Assembly (NCBI GenBank): GCA_039619475.1
Contig: CM077115.1
Location: forward strand, 66,780,864 to 66,844,863
Direction of reading: 5' to 3'
Source of the DNA: Icerya purchasi
Taxonomy: Eukaryota; Arthropoda; Insecta; Hemiptera; Monophlebidae
Length of the DNA: 64,000 bases
Position numbers and translations under genes: made by a program. Position 1 is the stretch's first letter. Each line of letters opens with the position of its first letter. Positions 63,222 to 64,000 of this stretch are shown here, piece after piece. The notes beneath the pieces were generated by a model. That model searched no databases and was not told the origin of the DNA. It worked only from the letters and a program-made list of their open reading frames with translations.

Positions 63222-63376
63222 GCGATAGTGGCTAGAGCGCCCGAACATTCTAACAACAGGTGGTCCCCTAGGTTCGATTCCATAAAAATATTAATTGTAT
63301 TGAAGTAACGGAGAACAATTCTGGTAACGCTTTAATACTAGATCACAAAAATAAATAAATAAATAAATAAATAGAT
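63222..63376 (+). mobile_element. tRNA-derived SINE with (AAAT)n tail
   Basis: Box A (TAGTGGCTAGAGC at 63226-63238) and a perfect box B (GGTTCGATTCC at 63271-63281) are spaced as in a pol III promoter. The T-arm pairs poorly, so it is not a working tRNA. A short body follows and the element ends in (AAAT)n at 63343-63374, a typical SINE tail. At about 155 bases it may be complete or nearly so. Confidence 0.65.
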
Positions 63377-63379
63377 AAA

Positions 63380-64000
63380 AATTAGTTTATTAATCGGATT
63401 TTTATTTTCTCGATTACTACCTTATAACGCAAGTTGCTCGATTAATAATATTCTATACTAGGGGGGGGGGCATATTTCACATTAACGTCAATCAACCTTT
63501 GGAACCTATTCCTAAAAATAAATTGTATAGTCAATGAAAACTAAAATTGATAGCGGTATTTTAATAATTTTCCTAACCACAATAAAAGAGCAACCGGTTT
63601 TAGCGAAGTTGTACATAGGTGTGCGCCTGTGAGTTGCAACAATAACTAAACAGAACTGTCGACAGCGATTAGCATCCTTAACTCTTCTGGTTAGAGTTTT
63701 TCTTTTATTTGGTTAAATTTGTAATTTTTCTTTCAATCCGTAGTCCTGTTTAAGTTCTATTTTTTCATCAGTTATTGTAAAAAAAAGTGAATACGGAGGT
63801 TGTGTCTGCGACAGGGCCGCTAGTTTTTTATAGGCGTAGAATATGTTAATGGAAAATTCGTTTTTTGTTTTTTTTTTTTACTAAAATACAGCTCCCGATA
63901 AGGACAACTACTTTATTACATATATCTCTGCAATCTCAGATATAATCTAAATAAGCAATACTTATAATTAGCATAACCTGCAGTGCACAGGTATAATAGA
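63380..64000. other. No recognisable gene
   Basis: AT-rich sequence to the window end, with a G10 tract at 63461-63470. Confidence 0.4.

Noticed and set aside
63222..63290. tRNA gene
   Set aside because: Boxes A and B are good but the T-stem and acceptor stem pair poorly and an (AAAT)n tail follows, so SINE is the better reading.

Overview
The window looks like a piece of an AT-rich, CpG-tolerant animal genome, most probably an insect. The evidence is the repeat content: RNase H-bearing I/R1/Jockey-type LINEs, RTE-type LINEs, Penelope-like elements, tRNA-derived SINEs, hAT-like MITEs, and very abundant (AT)n and (AAT)n microsatellites. No species can be named from this. I found no rRNA, no intact tRNA, no CRISPR, no bacterial-style operon and no host protein-coding gene that I can recognise. 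Nearly all open reading frames of 60-140 codons look like chance frames in AT-rich DNA or broken frames of transposons. The window is best read as intergenic or intronic DNA dominated by decayed mobile elements.

Layout. 0-6 kb: two minus-strand LINE reverse-transcriptase relics (52-1015 and about 4092-4965), each carrying an internal microsatellite, with a 34-bp minisatellite (3833-4040) between them. 6-18 kb: mostly featureless, except for a plus-strand LINE 3' region with RNase H and the C-terminal HIFFxC motif (11040-11880) and several microsatellites. 18-29 kb: a hAT-like MITE with near-identical flanking octamers (18073-18653), a long near-perfect palindrome (about 26770-27118), a diverged direct repeat (27370-27711) and a second MITE candidate (28552-28863). 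29.7-36.7 kb is the densest part. It holds a poly(A)-tailed minus-strand LINE 3' end, a Penelope-type GIY-YIG fragment, an ancient ~78-bp tandem array, a Penelope-like element with ~180-bp inverted terminal repeats whose GIY-YIG domain is split by an ~810-bp TIR element, and another LINE RNase H relic.

38-50 kb: LINE and RTE relics, a tRNA-derived SINE, a 484-bp uninterrupted (AAT)n array, LINE 3' ends and a 17-bp minisatellite. 50-53 kb: a second palindrome (50519-50731), another LINE 3' end, and a GC-richer patch with CCAAT boxes. 56-58.7 kb: a 265-bp interval bounded by a perfect 17-bp inverted repeat and containing a GGGACATTTTTT array, then an RTE tail and an I/Jockey-type tail facing each other. 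62-63.4 kb: a 12-bp minisatellite and a SINE with intact box A and box B.

The elements do not form a pathway. The main stories are nesting (a TIR element inside a Penelope-like element beside a LINE), fold-back DNA, and microsatellites that grew inside former coding sequence. LINE clade names are provisional because they rest on short motifs read by eye.
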